From Caballeronia arationis (GTDB lineage: Bacteria; Pseudomonadota; Gammaproteobacteria; Burkholderiales; Burkholderiaceae), in the NCBI RefSeq assembly GCF_001544975.2, contig NZ_FCOG02000054.1, positions 1 through 42,229 of the forward strand: 42,229 bases of DNA, written 5' to 3'. A program made the translations under genes and the position numbers. Under the pieces are notes generated by a model, which did no database searches, was not told the origin of the DNA, and saw nothing but the letters and a program-made list of their open reading frames with translations. Positions 35,367 to 42,229 of this stretch are shown one piece after another. The stretch's first letter is position 1; each line of letters begins with the position of its first letter.

Positions 35367-35882
35367 TCACTCCCCTTTGGCGCTAAGCGTAGTGCCGATG
35401 CTTTGAATCTGTTCCTGTGCGCCGAGCCGGTCGAGCTTCCCGAAAGGGAGATTTACGAACAGCTCGATGCGCTTGCGCAACTGCACGAAGGTCGCAAGAA
35501 ACGCCTTGCGCTTTTCTTCATCTCCACCCTGAACAACGGACGGGTCGGGAACGCCCCAGTGCGCCTTGGCCGGATGACCGGGCCAAATCGGGCACACCTC
35601 ACCAGCCGCGTTGTCGCAAACGGTGAAGATGAAATCAATCTCGGGCGCCCCGTCGACAGCGAATTCATCCCAGCTTTTGCTTCGCAACCCATCGACATTG
35701 ATGCCACGAGACCGAAGCAAATCAATTGCGAACGGGTTTGGCTGCGTGCCCGGATAGCTACCGGCGCTGTAAGCCGTAAAGCGGTCGCCGGCCAAGTCAT
35801 TCAAGATGCCCTCAGCCAAGATTGACCTGGCTGAGTTATGGGTGCACAGAAAAAGTACGTTGTGTTTTCCGTTGTCTGCCAT
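35367..35882 (-). CDS. arsC: Arsenate reductase (low-molecular-weight phosphatase type)
   Basis: A 171-residue ArsC of the thioredoxin-coupled, PTPase-like class. The P-loop CTHNSAR (Cys13-Arg19), the redox pair Cys89 and Cys97 in TVCDNAAGEVCPIWPG and the WGVPDPS segment with the general acid Asp are all present. It reduces arsenate to arsenite for export by ACR3. The frame is open to 35963, but ATG 35882 matches the family N terminus (MADNGKHNVLFLC). An inverted repeat about 50 bases upstream may be the operator. Confidence 0.93.
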   Translation of the reverse strand: MADNGKHNVLFLCTHNSARSILAEGILNDLAGDRFTAYSAGSYPGTQPNPFAIDLLRSRGINVDGLRSKSWDEFAVDGAPEIDFIFTVCDNAAGEVCPIWPGHPAKAHWGVPDPSVVQGGDEEKRKAFLATFVQLRKRIELFVNLPFGKLDRLGAQEQIQSIGTTLSAKGE

Positions 35883-35928
35883 GAATTTTCCAGGATGCAT
35901 GAAGCCGCGCAAGCGGCGATATATCAAC

Positions 35929-35948
35929 ATCTCCAATATAGTGGAAAT
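35929..35948 (-). promoter_or_regulatory. Candidate ArsR operator upstream of arsC
   Basis: ATCTCCAATATAGTGGAAAT contains the inverted repeat ATCTCCA/TGGAAAT with one mismatch and a 6-bp spacer, 46 bases upstream of the arsC start, next to an ATATATC segment. It is a plausible ArsR-binding site by position, size and AT-rich core. Confidence 0.45.
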
Positions 35949-36036
35949 GACGTGTCTTGGCAATGCCGCGGGAGCAACGATGCCTTATCCCGCGGGCGCG
36001 CGGCGCGATGTCACGAAAAATTCATCCGCGTCTGGC

Positions 36037-36058
36037 TTGTCACATCACTGTCACGAAC
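36037..36058 (+). promoter_or_regulatory. Pho box upstream of pstS copy 2
   Basis: Two copies of a PhoB half-site, TTGTCAC (36037) and CTGTCAC (36048), are exactly 11 bases apart, each followed by an A/T-leaning tetramer, as in the consensus of direct CTGTCAT repeats. It is 74 bases before the pstS2 start and would allow autoregulation by PhoB encoded at the end of the operon. Confidence 0.6.
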
Positions 36059-36087
36059 TATACTCAAAATCCCGACAGTCGTAACGT

Positions 36088-36105
36088 ATCTAGATTTATC
36101 GAGAT
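36088..36105 (+). promoter_or_regulatory. Candidate operator of pstS copy 2
   Basis: ATCTAGATTTATCGAGAT is an inverted repeat (ATCTAGA, 4-bp spacer, TCGAGAT; one mismatch) 26 bases before the pstS2 start. It aligns with the sequences before pstS1 and arsO. It lies 30 bases after the Pho box, so the promoter may integrate phosphate and arsenic signals. Confidence 0.5.
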
Positions 36106-36131
36106 ATATGGAACCACTGAGGAATACCGAT

Positions 36132-37151
36132 ATGAAGAAGTCGTTCGTACATTGTTTGGCCGGCGCCGCGTTCGTGGTCTCCTTTGCTTTCGCCGCTCAC
36201 GCTGCAGAAATTACGGGGGCTGGCTCGACTTTCGTGTATCCAATATTGTCGAAATGGTCTTCCGACTACAACCAATCGACCGGCAACAAGGTGAACTATC
36301 AGTCCATCGGGTCGGGTGGCGGCATCGCACAAATCAAGGCCGCAACCGTAGATTTTGGCGCGAGCGACATGCCAATGTCCGTCGACGACCTGAAGGCAAA
36401 GGAATTGGGGCAGTTTCCGTCGGTTATTGGTGGCGTTGTGCCGGTTGTGAATATCGAAGGAGTTGCACCGGGGAAGCTTCGATTTACAGGTCCGCTCCTA
36501 GCGGAAATTTATCAAGGCAAGGTTACGAAGTGGAATGACCCCGCCATCGCGAAAATTAACCCTGGCCTGAAGCTTCCAGAGGCAAATATTACGGTCGTTC
36601 ACCGGTCGGACGGCTCGGGGACCACCTTCAACTGGGTCAACTATCTCTCGAAAGTCAGTCCGGAATGGAAGAGCAAGGTGGGTGAAGGTACTTCAGTTGC
36701 TTGGCCGACGGGCGTCGGCGGAAAGGGTAATGAGGGCGTCGCCGCCTACGTCAACCGCTTGAAAAACTCTATTGGTTACGTCGAGTACGCCTATGTCCTC
36801 CAGAACAAAATGAACTACGCCTCGGTCCAGAACAAGGCGGGGAACTTCATCGAGCCCAGTGCAAAATCATTCCAGGCCGCAGCGGCGACAGCGGACTGGG
36901 CAAACGCCAAGGATTTCAACTTGGTGATGACTGATGCCGGTGGCGCGGAAGCTTATCCCATCACCGCGACGGTCTTCATCATTATGTACAAGCAGCCCAA
37001 GAACGCGGCGCAGTCAAAGGCCACGTTGGACTTCTTCAAGTGGGCATTGGAAAAGGGCCAGCCGCAAGCGCAATCTCTCGACTACGTCCCATTGCCGGAG
37101 CACCTCGTCAAGCAGGTCGAGTCGTACTGGTCGACGAACTTCAAGTTCTGA
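36132..37151 (+). CDS. pstS: Phosphate ABC transporter substrate-binding protein PstS (copy 2)
   Basis: A 339-residue periplasmic phosphate-binding protein with a signal peptide (MKKSFVHCLAGAAFVVSFAF, cleavage after AHA). It has the same binding segments as copy 1 (GAGSTFVYPI, SIGSGGGIAQI, FGASD, HRSDGSGTTFNW). The frame is open upstream to 35838, but ATG 36132 gives the proper signal peptide. It heads the pstSCAB-phoU-phoB operon. The high similarity along the whole length to copy 1, including equal length, points to duplication. Confidence 0.95.
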   Translation: MKKSFVHCLAGAAFVVSFAFAAHAAEITGAGSTFVYPILSKWSSDYNQSTGNKVNYQSIGSGGGIAQIKAATVDFGASDMPMSVDDLKAKELGQFPSVIGGVVPVVNIEGVAPGKLRFTGPLLAEIYQGKVTKWNDPAIAKINPGLKLPEANITVVHRSDGSGTTFNWVNYLSKVSPEWKSKVGEGTSVAWPTGVGGKGNEGVAAYVNRLKNSIGYVEYAYVLQNKMNYASVQNKAGNFIEPSAKSFQAAAATADWANAKDFNLVMTDAGGAEAYPITATVFIIMYKQPKNAAQSKATLDFFKWALEKGQPQAQSLDYVPLPEHLVKQVESYWSTNFKF

Positions 37152-37214
37152 CACTATCGCAACCATGGCGACCTCGAGCCAGTCGCTCGGCGTCGCCAAG
37201 TTCAGGGAAAGTTC

Positions 37215-38246
37215 ATGCGTCCCACTGCGGAAGAACTTGCGGAAAACGCACCGAGCGAACGCCGTAAGGGCATGATGCTTGGAACGGAGTTGACGTTTCG
37301 CGCACGCAAGCGAAGACTACCGGACGAACTCGCTGACCGGTTGTTCTGGCTTGCCGCAGCGTCAGCGGCCGTGGCCGTGCTAGTGATACTTTCCGGCGCC
37401 GCGCTCTCCATGCTGTGGGGCGGGCGCCTTGCATTCGAAACGTTCGGCTGGAAATTCTTCACGAGCGCCGATTGGGATGCGGTGGCGCATAAGTTTGGCG
37501 CGCTTATTCCGATTTACGGCACGTTGGTCAGTTCGTTTCTCGCATTGCTCGTCGCGGTGCCGATAAGTTTCGGCATTGCAATGTTCCTCACTGAGATTGC
37601 TCCTGGCTGGATGAAGGTCCCCGTCGGCACGGCCATCGAATTGCTCGCCGCGATTCCAAGCATCATTTATGGGATGTGGGGCTTGTTCGTGTTCGCGCCA
37701 GTACTGGCCGACTATGTTGAACCGTGGCTCATCGATAAGCTCGGCAATGCGTGGCTAATTGGTCCACTGTTTTCCGGTGCGCCTATTGGGCTTGGGATGT
37801 TGCCGGCGGGCCTTATCCTCGGCATCATGATTATTCCCTTCATCACCGCCGTGATGCGCGATGTGTTTGACGCAACGCCGCAGATGCTGAAAGAGTCGGC
37901 GTTCGCGCTCGGCGCGACACGTTGGGAGGTCATCCGCAAAGTAGTACTTCCGTACACGCGCTCGGCCGTTGTCGGCGCCATCTTCCTCGGGTTGGAACGG
38001 GCACTGGGAGAAACGATGGCGGTGACCTTCGTGCTCGGTAACGCGCACGAGCTCAGTGTCTCCCTACTTGCTCCCGGCAATTCCATCGCGGCAACCCTCG
38101 CCAACGAATTCACCGAGGCAGATTCTCCAATGTATCTCTCGTCCCTCATTGCGCTGGGCTTCGTGCTCTTCATCGTGACGTTCATCGTGCTTGCACTCGC
38201 GAAACTGCTGCTGTTGAGACTTAATCGCATGGAAGGAGCAAAGTAA
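37215..38246 (+). CDS. pstC: Phosphate ABC transporter permease PstC
   Basis: A 343-residue inner-membrane permease with about six helices. The EAA loop for contact with PstB reads ESAFALGATRWEVIRKVVLP. The family segment IPSIIYGMWGLFVFAP is present. It has a longer hydrophilic N-terminal tail than usual (residues 1-45). It is 63 bases downstream of pstS2 and its stop overlaps the pstA start by one base (TAATG). Confidence 0.95.
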   Translation: MRPTAEELAENAPSERRKGMMLGTELTFRARKRRLPDELADRLFWLAAASAAVAVLVILSGAALSMLWGGRLAFETFGWKFFTSADWDAVAHKFGALIPIYGTLVSSFLALLVAVPISFGIAMFLTEIAPGWMKVPVGTAIELLAAIPSIIYGMWGLFVFAPVLADYVEPWLIDKLGNAWLIGPLFSGAPIGLGMLPAGLILGIMIIPFITAVMRDVFDATPQMLKESAFALGATRWEVIRKVVLPYTRSAVVGAIFLGLERALGETMAVTFVLGNAHELSVSLLAPGNSIAATLANEFTEADSPMYLSSLIALGFVLFIVTFIVLALAKLLLLRLNRMEGAK

Positions 38247-39103
38247 TGGAAGGCTTCGACATGGCGAAGTTTCGCCGTCGCCGAATTACTAACAACATCG
38301 TATTCGTGCTGTCGGTGCTGGCAACACTCTTTGGTTTGTTCTGGTTAATTTGGATTTTGATAACGACCGTCATAAACGGCTTTGCGGCGCTCGGCCCGAG
38401 TCTGTTCACCCAGATGACGCCGCCGCCGGGGCAGCAAGGCGGGCTGCTGAATGCGCTGTACGGCAGCTTCCTGATGCTGGGGATTGCCAGCGCCATTGGA
38501 GTGCCGATTGGCCTTCTGGCGGGGACCTACCTCGCCGAGTATGCGCGGAGCACGAAGCTCGGTTCGGTCATCCGCTTCGTCAACGACATTCTGCTGAGCG
38601 CACCATCGATTGTCATCGGACTGTTCACCTACGAACTCATCGTCCGTCAGGTGGGGCATTTCTCGGGCTGGGCCGGGGCTGTGGCGCTGGCCATCATCAT
38701 GTTGCCGGTCGTCATCCGGACCACCGACGAGATGCTTCAACTCATCCCCGATAGCATGCGCGAAGCGGCCCTCTCGCTTGGCATACCACGCTGGAAAATC
38801 AATTTCCGCATTCTACTGAAGGCCGGTAGCGCCGGAATCGTGACAGGCGCCCTGCTTGCAATCGCGCGTATCAGTGGGGAAACCGCACCGCTTCTCTTCA
38901 CGGCGCTAAACAACCAGTATTGGTCGAGCACCCCGAACGGACCGCTAGCAAACATCCCCGTCGTCATTTTCCAGTTTGCGATGAGCCCGTATGAAGCGTG
39001 GCACTCGCTCGCTTGGGCAGGAGCTTTCCTGATGACCGTCTTTGTGCTCGCCCTGGCAATCCTGTCCCGCACCTTCTTCAAGCGCGCTCATGCCTCCCGT
39101 TAA
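38246..39103 (+). CDS. pstA: Phosphate ABC transporter permease PstA
   Basis: A 285-residue permease, the partner of PstC. It has an N-terminal helix around residues 15-40, the conserved GGLLNALYGSFLM segment, and an EAA loop EAALSLGIPRWKINFRILL for binding PstB. The ISGETAPLLFTAL region is typical. It overlaps pstC by one base and pstB by 14 bases, which indicates coupled translation of the transporter. Confidence 0.95.
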   Translation: MEGFDMAKFRRRRITNNIVFVLSVLATLFGLFWLIWILITTVINGFAALGPSLFTQMTPPPGQQGGLLNALYGSFLMLGIASAIGVPIGLLAGTYLAEYARSTKLGSVIRFVNDILLSAPSIVIGLFTYELIVRQVGHFSGWAGAVALAIIMLPVVIRTTDEMLQLIPDSMREAALSLGIPRWKINFRILLKAGSAGIVTGALLAIARISGETAPLLFTALNNQYWSSTPNGPLANIPVVIFQFAMSPYEAWHSLAWAGAFLMTVFVLALAILSRTFFKRAHASR

Positions 39104-39878
39104 GATGCCATCTGCTCGGTCGACCAAAGCGCGCATCAGTGTGCGCGGACTCAACTTTCATTACGGCCGCCGGCAAGCTCTGTACGACGTCAACGCCGAT
39201 TTCCCGGACCGCGAGGTAACTGCGATTATCGGGGCGTCCGGCTGCGGAAAGTCGACGCTGCTGCGAGTCATGAATCGGATGTATTCGATATACCCGGACC
39301 AGAACGCAACCGGCACCGTCGAACTCGACGGCCAGAATATCCTGGACCCGCACTTCAAGCTGAACCAACTTCGACAGAAAGTTGGCATGGTGTTTCAGAA
39401 GCCGACCCCGTTCACGATGTCGATTTACGACAACATTGCGCTGGCCATCACACATCACGAGGCACTCACGCGGAGCGAACTGGACGAGCGGGTCGAATTC
39501 GCCTTGCGTCAGGCGGCGCTCTGGGACGAAGTCAAGGACAAGCTGCAGCAGAGCGCGCTTGCGCTGTCGGGCGGCCAGCAGCAGCGCCTGTGCATTGCTC
39601 GCGCGCTGGCCATTGACCCTGAGGTATTGTTGCTGGACGAACCGACCTCTGCGTTAGACCCAGTGGCTACAGGCAAGATTGAGGAACTACTGGATACGTT
39701 GCGCCAGCATTACACGGTGGTCATCGTCACCCACAACATGCAGCAGGCGGCTCGCGTCTCGGAGAACACAGCCTTCATGCACTTGGGCAAACTCGTCGAG
39801 TTTGGCTCCACCGAACGCATTTTTTCGAAGCCGACACAAAAGGCGACCGAGGATTACGTCACAGGCCGCTTCGGCTAG
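39090..39878 (+). CDS. pstB: Phosphate ABC transporter ATP-binding protein PstB
   Basis: A 262-residue ATPase that powers PstCA. Walker A is GASGCGKST, the Q-loop is in MVFQKPTPFTMSIYDN (family signature), the ABC signature is LSGGQQQRLCIARAL, Walker B is VLLLDEPTSALD and the switch His is in VTHNM. The frame is open to 39042, but the ATG at 39090 gives the usual length and overlaps the end of pstA by 14 bases. Confidence 0.95.
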   Translation: MPPVKMPSARSTKARISVRGLNFHYGRRQALYDVNADFPDREVTAIIGASGCGKSTLLRVMNRMYSIYPDQNATGTVELDGQNILDPHFKLNQLRQKVGMVFQKPTPFTMSIYDNIALAITHHEALTRSELDERVEFALRQAALWDEVKDKLQQSALALSGGQQQRLCIARALAIDPEVLLLDEPTSALDPVATGKIEELLDTLRQHYTVVIVTHNMQQAARVSENTAFMHLGKLVEFGSTERIFSKPTQKATEDYVTGRFG

Positions 39879-39887
39879 GGAGTGGCG

Positions 39888-40601
39888 ATGCCGGACAAAC
39901 ATCTCTCCAGTCAGTTTGATGCCGACCTCAGTCTTCTTTCATCGAAGCTGCTTGAGATGGGCGGACTTGTCGAATCTCAGATTGCGCATGCGATGCAGGC
40001 GCTCAGCACGTTCGATTTGGCACTTGTTCAGCAAGTTGTCGAGGACGAACATCGTCTCAATGCCATGGAAATCGCTATCGACGAGGAACTGCATAACGTC
40101 ATAGCTCGCCGACAGCCCGCCGCCCGCGACCTCCGGCTACTGATGGCCACCTCGAAGTGCGTAACCAACCTAGAGCGCGCCGGCGACGAGGCGCGGAAAA
40201 TTGCGAAGCGGTCGCGCCGGATTTCCGCCGACAGTGCCGCGCGAGCCATCGATATTGCAGAGCTTAGGGTCTCTGGAGACATGGCTATGCATATCCTCCG
40301 CCGGGCACTCGATGCATTCGCTCGGCTGGACACCGTTTCCGCAGCGCAGATTATTCGTGATGACGAGGCCATCGATGAGCAGTTTCGCGCATTTGTGAGA
40401 AAGCTAGTGACCTACATGATGGAAGACCCACGGACCATCTCGGTCGGGCTTGACTACCTGTTCGTCGCCAAGGCTATCGAGCGAATCGGCGACCATGCGA
40501 CGAATATCGCCGAATTTATCGTCTATGTCGTTAGAGGAACCGATGTCCGTCATCTATCGCGTGAGCAACTTGAGCGCGCGGCCCTGGACAGTGAAGAATA
40601 G
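39888..40601 (+). CDS. phoU: Phosphate transport regulator PhoU
   Basis: A 237-residue all-helical protein with two PhoU repeats. Each has the metal-binding E/DxxxD-type signatures, seen in DEEL, LERAGDEARKIAKRS and AIERIGDHATNIAEFIVY. PhoU links PstSCAB to the Pho two-component system and dampens phosphate uptake. AGGGAG precedes ATG 39888; a GTG at 39882 is less likely. It lies between pstB and phoB. Confidence 0.94.
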   Translation: MPDKHLSSQFDADLSLLSSKLLEMGGLVESQIAHAMQALSTFDLALVQQVVEDEHRLNAMEIAIDEELHNVIARRQPAARDLRLLMATSKCVTNLERAGDEARKIAKRSRRISADSAARAIDIAELRVSGDMAMHILRRALDAFARLDTVSAAQIIRDDEAIDEQFRAFVRKLVTYMMEDPRTISVGLDYLFVAKAIERIGDHATNIAEFIVYVVRGTDVRHLSREQLERAALDSEE

Positions 40602-40612
40602 AAGGAGACGCA

Positions 40613-41338
40613 ATGCCCGCTAGCATTCTGATAGTGGAAGACGAGCCTGCGATTGCCGAACTACTGGCCGTCAACATAAAACACGCCGGCTACTACCCGC
40701 TGCAGGCTCGAGATGTCGACGGCGCCAACTCACTGGTGTCGGAGGTGCTTCCCGACCTCATCGTGCTGGACTGGATGCTCCCGGGCGAATCTGGTCTAGC
40801 CTTTCTCCGTCGGCTACGGGCGGATACAAGGACGAAGGAAGTACCCGTCATCATGCTGACAGCGCGCACGGAAGAACGGGACTTGGTAGACGGACTTGAG
40901 GCCGGAGCTGACGACTACATGGCGAAGCCTTTCTCGCCAAAGGAACTGGTCGCTCGCATTAAGGCAGTCTTGCGCCGACGGCTCCCTCAGCTTACGAACG
41001 ACGCCGTCAACATTAACGGCTTGACGCTCGACCCATCAACACGGCGGGTACATGCGCAGGTAGTGGGTGTTGAGCAACCCGTACATCTCGGCCCGACTGA
41101 GTTCAAGCTTTTGCACTTTTTCCTGACACATCCGGAACGGGTTCACACTCGCTCGTTCGTTTTGGACCAGGTATGGGGCGACCATGTCTTCATCGAGGAG
41201 CGAACGGTCGACGTTCACATCAAAAGGCTTCGGTCGGCATTACGGACAGTGGGCTATGAGGCCATCATCGAAACGGTGCGCGGGAGCGGATACATGCTTT
41301 CGCGAGTCCCCCTAGCGCAGGCCATACAGACTGCGTGA
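40613..41338 (+). CDS. phoB: Phosphate regulon response regulator PhoB
   Basis: A 241-residue OmpR-type regulator. The receiver has acidic residues in VEDEP, phospho-acceptor Asp53 in VLDWMLPG, Thr in LTART and Lys in AKPFSPKEL. The winged helix (about 135-230) contains HTRSFVLDQVWG and RTVDVHIKRLRSAL, as in PhoB. AGAAGGAG precedes the start. No phoR kinase is in the window, so it must use a kinase encoded elsewhere. It is likely to bind the Pho box upstream of pstS2. Confidence 0.92.
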   Translation: MPASILIVEDEPAIAELLAVNIKHAGYYPLQARDVDGANSLVSEVLPDLIVLDWMLPGESGLAFLRRLRADTRTKEVPVIMLTARTEERDLVDGLEAGADDYMAKPFSPKELVARIKAVLRRRLPQLTNDAVNINGLTLDPSTRRVHAQVVGVEQPVHLGPTEFKLLHFFLTHPERVHTRSFVLDQVWGDHVFIEERTVDVHIKRLRSALRTVGYEAIIETVRGSGYMLSRVPLAQAIQTA

Positions 41339-41365
41339 AAGTTGCCAAGAAGTGGGCGTCTAATT

Positions 41366-41653
41366 ATGAAGGCGGTAAAACATCACAAAGGCGCCGCGTC
41401 AGAGCGCGCGCCTGTTGAGAAAAGAGGCGTAGGCGTCGACGGTGCGTCTAGTTCCTCGAGTGGCATGTATTCATTTCTCTGGGGACCGCTCCGACTCGCG
41501 CTTGGGATTCTGCAGATGGTATTCGCCGGGGCGGCATTGGTCAGCCTGTGCCTTACGGGGCTGTCACACGCGACGCTTGACTGCGCCGCAATTGGAGGCG
41601 TCGCGACGCTGCTGAGTCGAGTCTTGTTCCACCGCCGCCGTCGAAAGTGTTGA
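41366..41653 (+). CDS. Small membrane protein of unknown function
   Basis: A 95-residue frame starting MKAVKHHKGAASERAP. The first 40 residues are charged and Ser-rich, then two hydrophobic segments (about 36-62 and 69-82) and a very basic end, HRRRRKC. No family is recognised. It starts 27 bases after phoB in the same direction, so may be the last gene of the pst operon. A TTG at 41342 would extend it by eight residues. Confidence 0.5.
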   Translation: MKAVKHHKGAASERAPVEKRGVGVDGASSSSSGMYSFLWGPLRLALGILQMVFAGAALVSLCLTGLSHATLDCAAIGGVATLLSRVLFHRRRRKC

Positions 41654-41671
41654 GGAACGGTGTGCCGAACC

Positions 41672-41687
41672 GCCGGCCGCCGGCTTT
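41672..41687 (+). terminator. Weak candidate terminator after the pst-pho operon
   Basis: GCCGG and CCGGC pair around a 3-nt loop, followed by TTTAGATT. It is short, but lies 18 bases after the small membrane protein and before arsR. Confidence 0.3.
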
Positions 41688-41791
41688 AGATTACACGATG
41701 CCGTAGAAATGACAGCCGGAAAAAAACTGTGTCGTGCCGTTGTCATCTCAATAGCGTTAGAATTGTCGCTAATCTCGACGACCTGCGCGAT

Positions 41792-42133
41792 ATGAAGGAA
41801 AAAGACGCCATCAAAGCCTTGTCCGCGTTGGCCCAGCCTACGCGTCTCGGTATTTTTCGCCTGCTCGTAACGGCTGGCCCAGACGGGCTTAGCGTGGGCA
41901 TCATTCAGGAACAACTCGAACTTGCCAGCGCGACGCTGTCGTTCCACCTAAAGGAATTGACGCACGCGGGCCTGGTCTCCTCACGCCAGGAAGGCCGGTT
42001 TGTGTACTACGCGCCCGAAATCGAGCAAATGAACGAGTTGGTAGGGTTTCTAACCGAGAATTGTTGCCAGGGCGTGGATTCGGACGCGTGCAAACCGCGA
42101 AAGAAGGTGAAGTGCAAGCCAGTGACGGCCTGA
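41792..42133 (+). CDS. arsR: ArsR-family arsenic-responsive repressor
   Basis: A 113-residue ArsR/SmtB-type winged-helix repressor. The DNA-binding helices include IIQEQLELASATLSFHLKELTHAGLVSSRQEGRFVYY (read in parts: ATLSFHLKEL is the recognition helix). It lacks the ELCVC arsenite site of E. coli ArsR in the alpha3 helix. Instead it has Cys91-Cys92, Cys100 and Cys108 in a C-terminal tail, similar to ArsR proteins with a C-terminal As(III) site (adjacent Cys pair plus a third Cys). ATG 41792 is chosen over the longer frame from 41729 since homologues begin near MKEKDAIKALSALAQPTR. It probably controls the arsenic genes of this island. Confidence 0.9.
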   Translation: MKEKDAIKALSALAQPTRLGIFRLLVTAGPDGLSVGIIQEQLELASATLSFHLKELTHAGLVSSRQEGRFVYYAPEIEQMNELVGFLTENCCQGVDSDACKPRKKVKCKPVTA

Positions 42134-42137
42134 ACAG

Positions 42138-42229
42138 CATGAGGTCCCAGCGCCCATGGGGTGCGGCGCCCAGAAGCGGCGACGCAGCGGAACAGGTGCA
42201 ATCCACTCGGCAGGATATACAGAACAGCG
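42138..42229 (+). CDS. Possible start of a further gene, cut by the window end
   Basis: An ATG five bases after the arsR stop opens a frame (MRSQRPWGAAPRSGD...) that stays open to the window edge. Only 30 residues are visible and no family is recognised; it may be non-coding. Confidence 0.15.

Noticed and set aside
24523..41338. The arsenic island as a new system
   Set aside because: arsO, aioBA, aioXSR, arsC, acr3 and pst/pho genes are all known and known to occur together; only the regulation and the pstS duplication deserve notice.
1..42229. CRISPR arrays, tRNA or rRNA genes
   Set aside because: No regularly spaced short repeats and no recognisable tRNA or rRNA sequence were seen on reading; a tRNAscan/Infernal run was not possible.

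Overview
The window looks like chromosome or megaplasmid DNA from a Burkholderiaceae-type betaproteobacterium (Paraburkholderia/Burkholderia/Caballeronia-like). This is an inference from the high GC, the style of the proteins and the mobile elements; no rRNA or tRNA was seen to test it. It is accessory DNA: a mobile-element scar, then an efflux/envelope module, then an arsenic plus phosphate island.

Region 1 (1-7130) is nested mobile DNA. An IS91-family element carries a tyrosine recombinase (267-1142) followed by an HUH transposase. The transposase is split by a recombinase-in-trio (RIT) element: three overlapping tyrosine recombinase genes (1513-4651) between matching inverted ends at 1339 and 4736. 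Behind it lie a frameshifted IS110-family remnant, a DUF6429-like gene with an internal stop, and one copy of a roughly 285-bp diverged repeat.

Region 2 (7625-23404) is all on the plus strand. It holds a PAP2-LssY_C membrane phosphatase, an OmpR-type regulator with its histidine kinase, a tripartite RND efflux operon (outer-membrane factor, fusion protein, and a pump gene with a frameshift), a 1241-residue protein that fuses a CtpE-like P-type ATPase to PAP2 and LssY_C domains, a small unknown ORF, an MFS transporter and a BcrC-like PAP2 phosphatase. A second copy of the diverged repeat lies beyond it, so the module is bracketed by direct repeats. The ATPase-phosphatase fusion, together with the stand-alone version of its own C-terminal half, is the most unusual content in the window.

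Region 3 (24485-42229) is an arsenic island. arsO (flavin monooxygenase) faces aioBA (arsenite oxidase). aioBA is divergent from aioXSR, which encodes the arsenite-binding protein, the sensor kinase and a sigma-54 activator; a sigma-54 promoter fits upstream of aioB. Next come pstS (copy 1), arsC-acr3 on the minus strand, and a complete pstS(copy 2)-pstC-pstA-pstB-phoU-phoB operon, then a small membrane protein and arsR. The two pstS copies bracket arsC-acr3. A similar AT-rich sequence precedes arsO, pstS1 and pstS2, with a related inverted repeat before arsC, suggesting common (perhaps ArsR) control; a Pho box also precedes pstS2. The logic is arsenite oxidation to arsenate, arsenate reduction and arsenite export, combined with high-affinity phosphate uptake to counter competition from arsenate.
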